Assembly (NCBI RefSeq): GCF_900101985.1
Contig: NZ_FNAR01000020.1
Location: 1 to 50,544 of the forward strand
Direction: 5' to 3'
Length of the DNA: 50,544 nucleotides
DNA from: Bhargavaea beijingensis
GTDB taxonomy: Bacteria > Bacillota > Bacilli > Bacillales_A > Planococcaceae
Shown: in pieces, positions 48,688 to 50,544 of the stretch
Position numbering within the stretch: position 1 is the stretch's first letter
How the letters are laid out: every line of letters begins with the position of its first letter
Program-made: the position numbers and the translations under genes
The notes under the pieces: model-generated
The model's input: only the letters and a program-made list of their open reading frames with translations
What the model was told of the DNA's origin: nothing
The model's database searches: none

Positions 48688-50127
48688 TTATGCCTCCGGT
48701 GACTGTCGTGAGACCAGAATTTGTTGTGTGTCCAGCCGGTGCGTTCCTTGAAAAGCCGTGCCGGCCGTCACATGGCGATCCAGAATCCGAATTTTCTCCC
48801 TGGTGACGGGTTCTCCAGGCAGAAGAAGCGGAATGCCCGGCGGATAGGGAATGATAGATGCCGCGGAAAGACGCCCTTCCGATTCCCGGTAATCCATCCA
48901 CTCGCATGATTTTCCGGATCGGACGTCAGGCGGCCCGTCAGCCGCCGTAATGGCCGGCTGTGTCAGCGGTTCCTGGGGTTCTTCCGCCTGATTTCCGGAT
49001 CCGAGTGACTTTACGGCTCTCGCGGTTGCAGCAAGCACTTCCTCCAGACATTCATCCTGCTCGCTTTTCAGAAGAGGCAGCACAAGCAACACCTGGTAGG
49101 GATCCGAAAGTTCGGTGTGGACACCTTCACGGGACAGCGCATCAGCAAGGGCACTCCCCGAATGGCCATCAGCGCGGAGAAGCAACTTGAGCGGATCATC
49201 CGTCCGGATGACGGATAGGCCCCTGAATTCGTCCAATCCCCTGACCAATGTCTTTCTATAATCCAGAAGTGACTCCAAGTCCTCTTCCGTGTAGGCAGCG
49301 ATGTAATGCCGCGCATCGTCCAGCGATGCCATCAGCGGGTAGGATGGGCTGCTGGACTGCAGCATGCCCAAGTAATAGCCGATACGTTCTGCATCCAGCA
49401 GCGAGCCGCGCGCCACATGCAGAAACGAGGCCATGGTCATTGCAGGAAGCGTCTTATGTGCCGATTGGACGACTGCATCCGCCCCCAAGGCAAGCGATGG
49501 CTGGGGGAACGGGCCGCCAATCACGAAATGCGCCCCATGCGCCTCATCAACAAGAAGCGGCATGCCCGCATCATGGCAGAGGTCTGCAATTTTCCGAAGA
49601 TGTGTGGACACCTTTCCGTAATAGGTCGGATTGGTCAGGATCACCGCTTTCGCCTCGGGATACATCCTGATCGCCTCGCGGATCAGTTCAGCTTCCGCAT
49701 GGCCGGGAGACCGGGTTTCCGCATCCCAAAGCGGATCGACATAAACCGGACGTGCGCCCGCAAGCACCAAACCGTTAAAAACGGACTTGTGCGCATTGCG
49801 CTGCACAATGACCCGGTCGCCGGGACGGCAGGCGGCAAGTATCATCGCCAGGTTACCGCCCGTCGAGCCATTGACGAGGAAAAAGCTCCGCTGCGCGCCG
49901 TAAGCGGCAGCCAGAAGTTCCTGCGCCTCCCGGATCGGGCCTTCCGGCGCATGGAGATCATCCAGCCCCGGCAGTTCCGTTACATCCCAGGACATCATTC
50001 CCCGGACGGCTTCCGGCAATCCTGTCAGATTTCCGTTTTTATGGCCGGGCACATGAAATGACAGCGAATTGCTTTTTGCAAATTTCTCCAGCACGTGCAC
50101 GACCGGCCGCCGCGACTGACTGCTCAA
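48688..50127 (-). CDS. yaaO: Orn/Lys/Arg decarboxylase family protein (YaaO)
   Basis: PLP enzyme of the group III basic amino-acid decarboxylase family, 479 aa. It has FHVPGHKNG near the N-terminus, the cofactor region VNGSTGGN, LLVDEAHGAHF with the pyridine-binding Asp, the PLP lysine in QSAHKTLPAMT, and the C-terminal domain with YPPGIPLLLPGE. Which substrate it uses (lysine, arginine or another) cannot be told. It starts with TTG at 50127, AAGGAG 8 nt upstream. It heads the tmk-darA-holB unit; xpaC and yaaN, which precede it in B. subtilis, are absent. Confidence 0.9.
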   Translation of the reverse strand: MSSQSRRPVVHVLEKFAKSNSLSFHVPGHKNGNLTGLPEAVRGMMSWDVTELPGLDDLHAPEGPIREAQELLAAAYGAQRSFFLVNGSTGGNLAMILAACRPGDRVIVQRNAHKSVFNGLVLAGARPVYVDPLWDAETRSPGHAEAELIREAIRMYPEAKAVILTNPTYYGKVSTHLRKIADLCHDAGMPLLVDEAHGAHFVIGGPFPQPSLALGADAVVQSAHKTLPAMTMASFLHVARGSLLDAERIGYYLGMLQSSSPSYPLMASLDDARHYIAAYTEEDLESLLDYRKTLVRGLDEFRGLSVIRTDDPLKLLLRADGHSGSALADALSREGVHTELSDPYQVLLVLPLLKSEQDECLEEVLAATARAVKSLGSGNQAEEPQEPLTQPAITAADGPPDVRSGKSCEWMDYRESEGRLSAASIIPYPPGIPLLLPGEPVTREKIRILDRHVTAGTAFQGTHRLDTQQILVSRQSPEA

Positions 50128-50177
50128 TACAAAAACTCCTTTACCTGTTCACATGTAGAATCGTGGTTGATGGGTTC

Positions 50178-50186
50178 ATTATACCA
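50178..50186 (-). promoter_or_regulatory. Extended -10 promoter for yaaO-tmk
   Basis: Minus strand TGGTATAAT, about 50 bp before yaaO; no good -35 is seen. Confidence 0.65.
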
Positions 50187-50271
50187 TGCACGGGACCTCG
50201 GATGACGGATGCCCGTTGGCTGGCACACAGGGGCAGGATTTAATGGAGTGTTTTTTATTGGGGCGTTGCTT

Positions 50272-50324
50272 CTTAACACTCGCGCGGGTTTGCTTAACAC
50301 TCAGGGGCACTTTTCTTAACACTC
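50272..50324 (-). repeat. Three direct repeats GAGTGTTAAG
   Basis: Minus-strand GAGTGTTAAG occurs exactly three times (50324-50315, 50302-50293, 50281-50272), spaced 22 and 21 bp, about two helical turns. A related GAGTGTT is found once on the other strand at 50246-50252. No ORF covers them. Function unknown. Confidence 0.8.
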
Positions 50325-50391
50325 GCCGGAATTGAATGGGGAACCGGGTGAATGCGTTCTGAAGTTTCTAGGTGCGCTCCATTTTTCCGCA

Positions 50392-50421
50392 CAAAAAAAC
50401 CGCCTCCATCAGGAGACGGCT
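50392..50421 (-). terminator. Rho-independent terminator of the upstream rrn operon
   Basis: Minus strand GCCGTCTCC-TGAT-GGAGGCGGT followed by TTTTTT, just past the 5S 3' end. Confidence 0.95.
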
Positions 50422-50425
50422 TTGT

Positions 50426-50544
<119 letters not shown>

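Overview
The window is a stretch of chromosomal core genome from a spore-forming member of the Bacillales (Firmicutes). It carries sporulation genes (spoIIE, spoVT, yabP, yabQ, fin, spoVG, an sspF-type SASP), Gram-positive regulators (abrB, purR, darA) and textbook sigma-A promoters. Gene order closely follows the Bacillus subtilis yaaO-lysS region near oriC, read on the minus strand here. The DNA looks GC-rich for the group, with many GGC/GCG codons and strong GC-stem terminators. Together with the lost genes listed below, this would fit a Planococcaceae-like relative rather than B. subtilis itself. That placement is inference.

The block is bracketed by two ribosomal RNA operons on the minus strand: a 5S gene with its terminator at the right edge (50392-50544) and the promoters, leader and 5' end of a 16S gene at the left edge (1-474). 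All protein genes are on the minus strand except abrB (42915-43205). The only other plus-strand gene is tRNA-Met (15905-15978).

From right to left (direction of transcription): yaaO, tmk, darA, holB, ricT, yabA, trmN6, yazA, rsmI (polyamine-type decarboxylase, dTMP kinase, c-di-AMP receptor, replication clamp loader, replication control and RNA modification); divergent abrB; metG, tatD, yabE, rnmV, rsmA; veg, an sspF-type SASP, ispE, purR-ridA, spoVG; a lipoprotein class B PBP; glmU-prs; ctc; pth; fin; mfd; spoVT; yabM-yabN-rqcP; yabP-yabQ; divIC; yabR; spoIIE; tilS-hpt-ftsH; coaX-hslO-yacD; cysK; folP-folB-folK-dusB-lysS.

Regulatory sites visible in the DNA tie the block to growth, stress and sporulation. 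They include tandem Spo0A boxes at abrB, SigB-type signals at ctc, SigH-type at spoVG, SigE-type at yabPQ, SigG-type at spoVT and the SASP gene, a possible forespore promoter at fin, and a PurBox pair before purR. About twenty Rho-independent terminators split the block into units. Several genes start with GTG or TTG (spoVG, purR, yabE, holB, rqcP, yaaO).

Compared with B. subtilis (from memory), pabBAC, yazB, yabS, yabT, yabG and yaaR are missing, and a PBP3-like gene sits between glmU and spoVG. I found no mobile element, CRISPR array, phage gene, toxin system or obviously novel multigene system. The most unusual items are the three 21-22 bp spaced repeats beside the 5S gene, the palindrome inside the yabE promoter spacer, the 306-bp gap between yabE and rnmV, and the PBP insertion.
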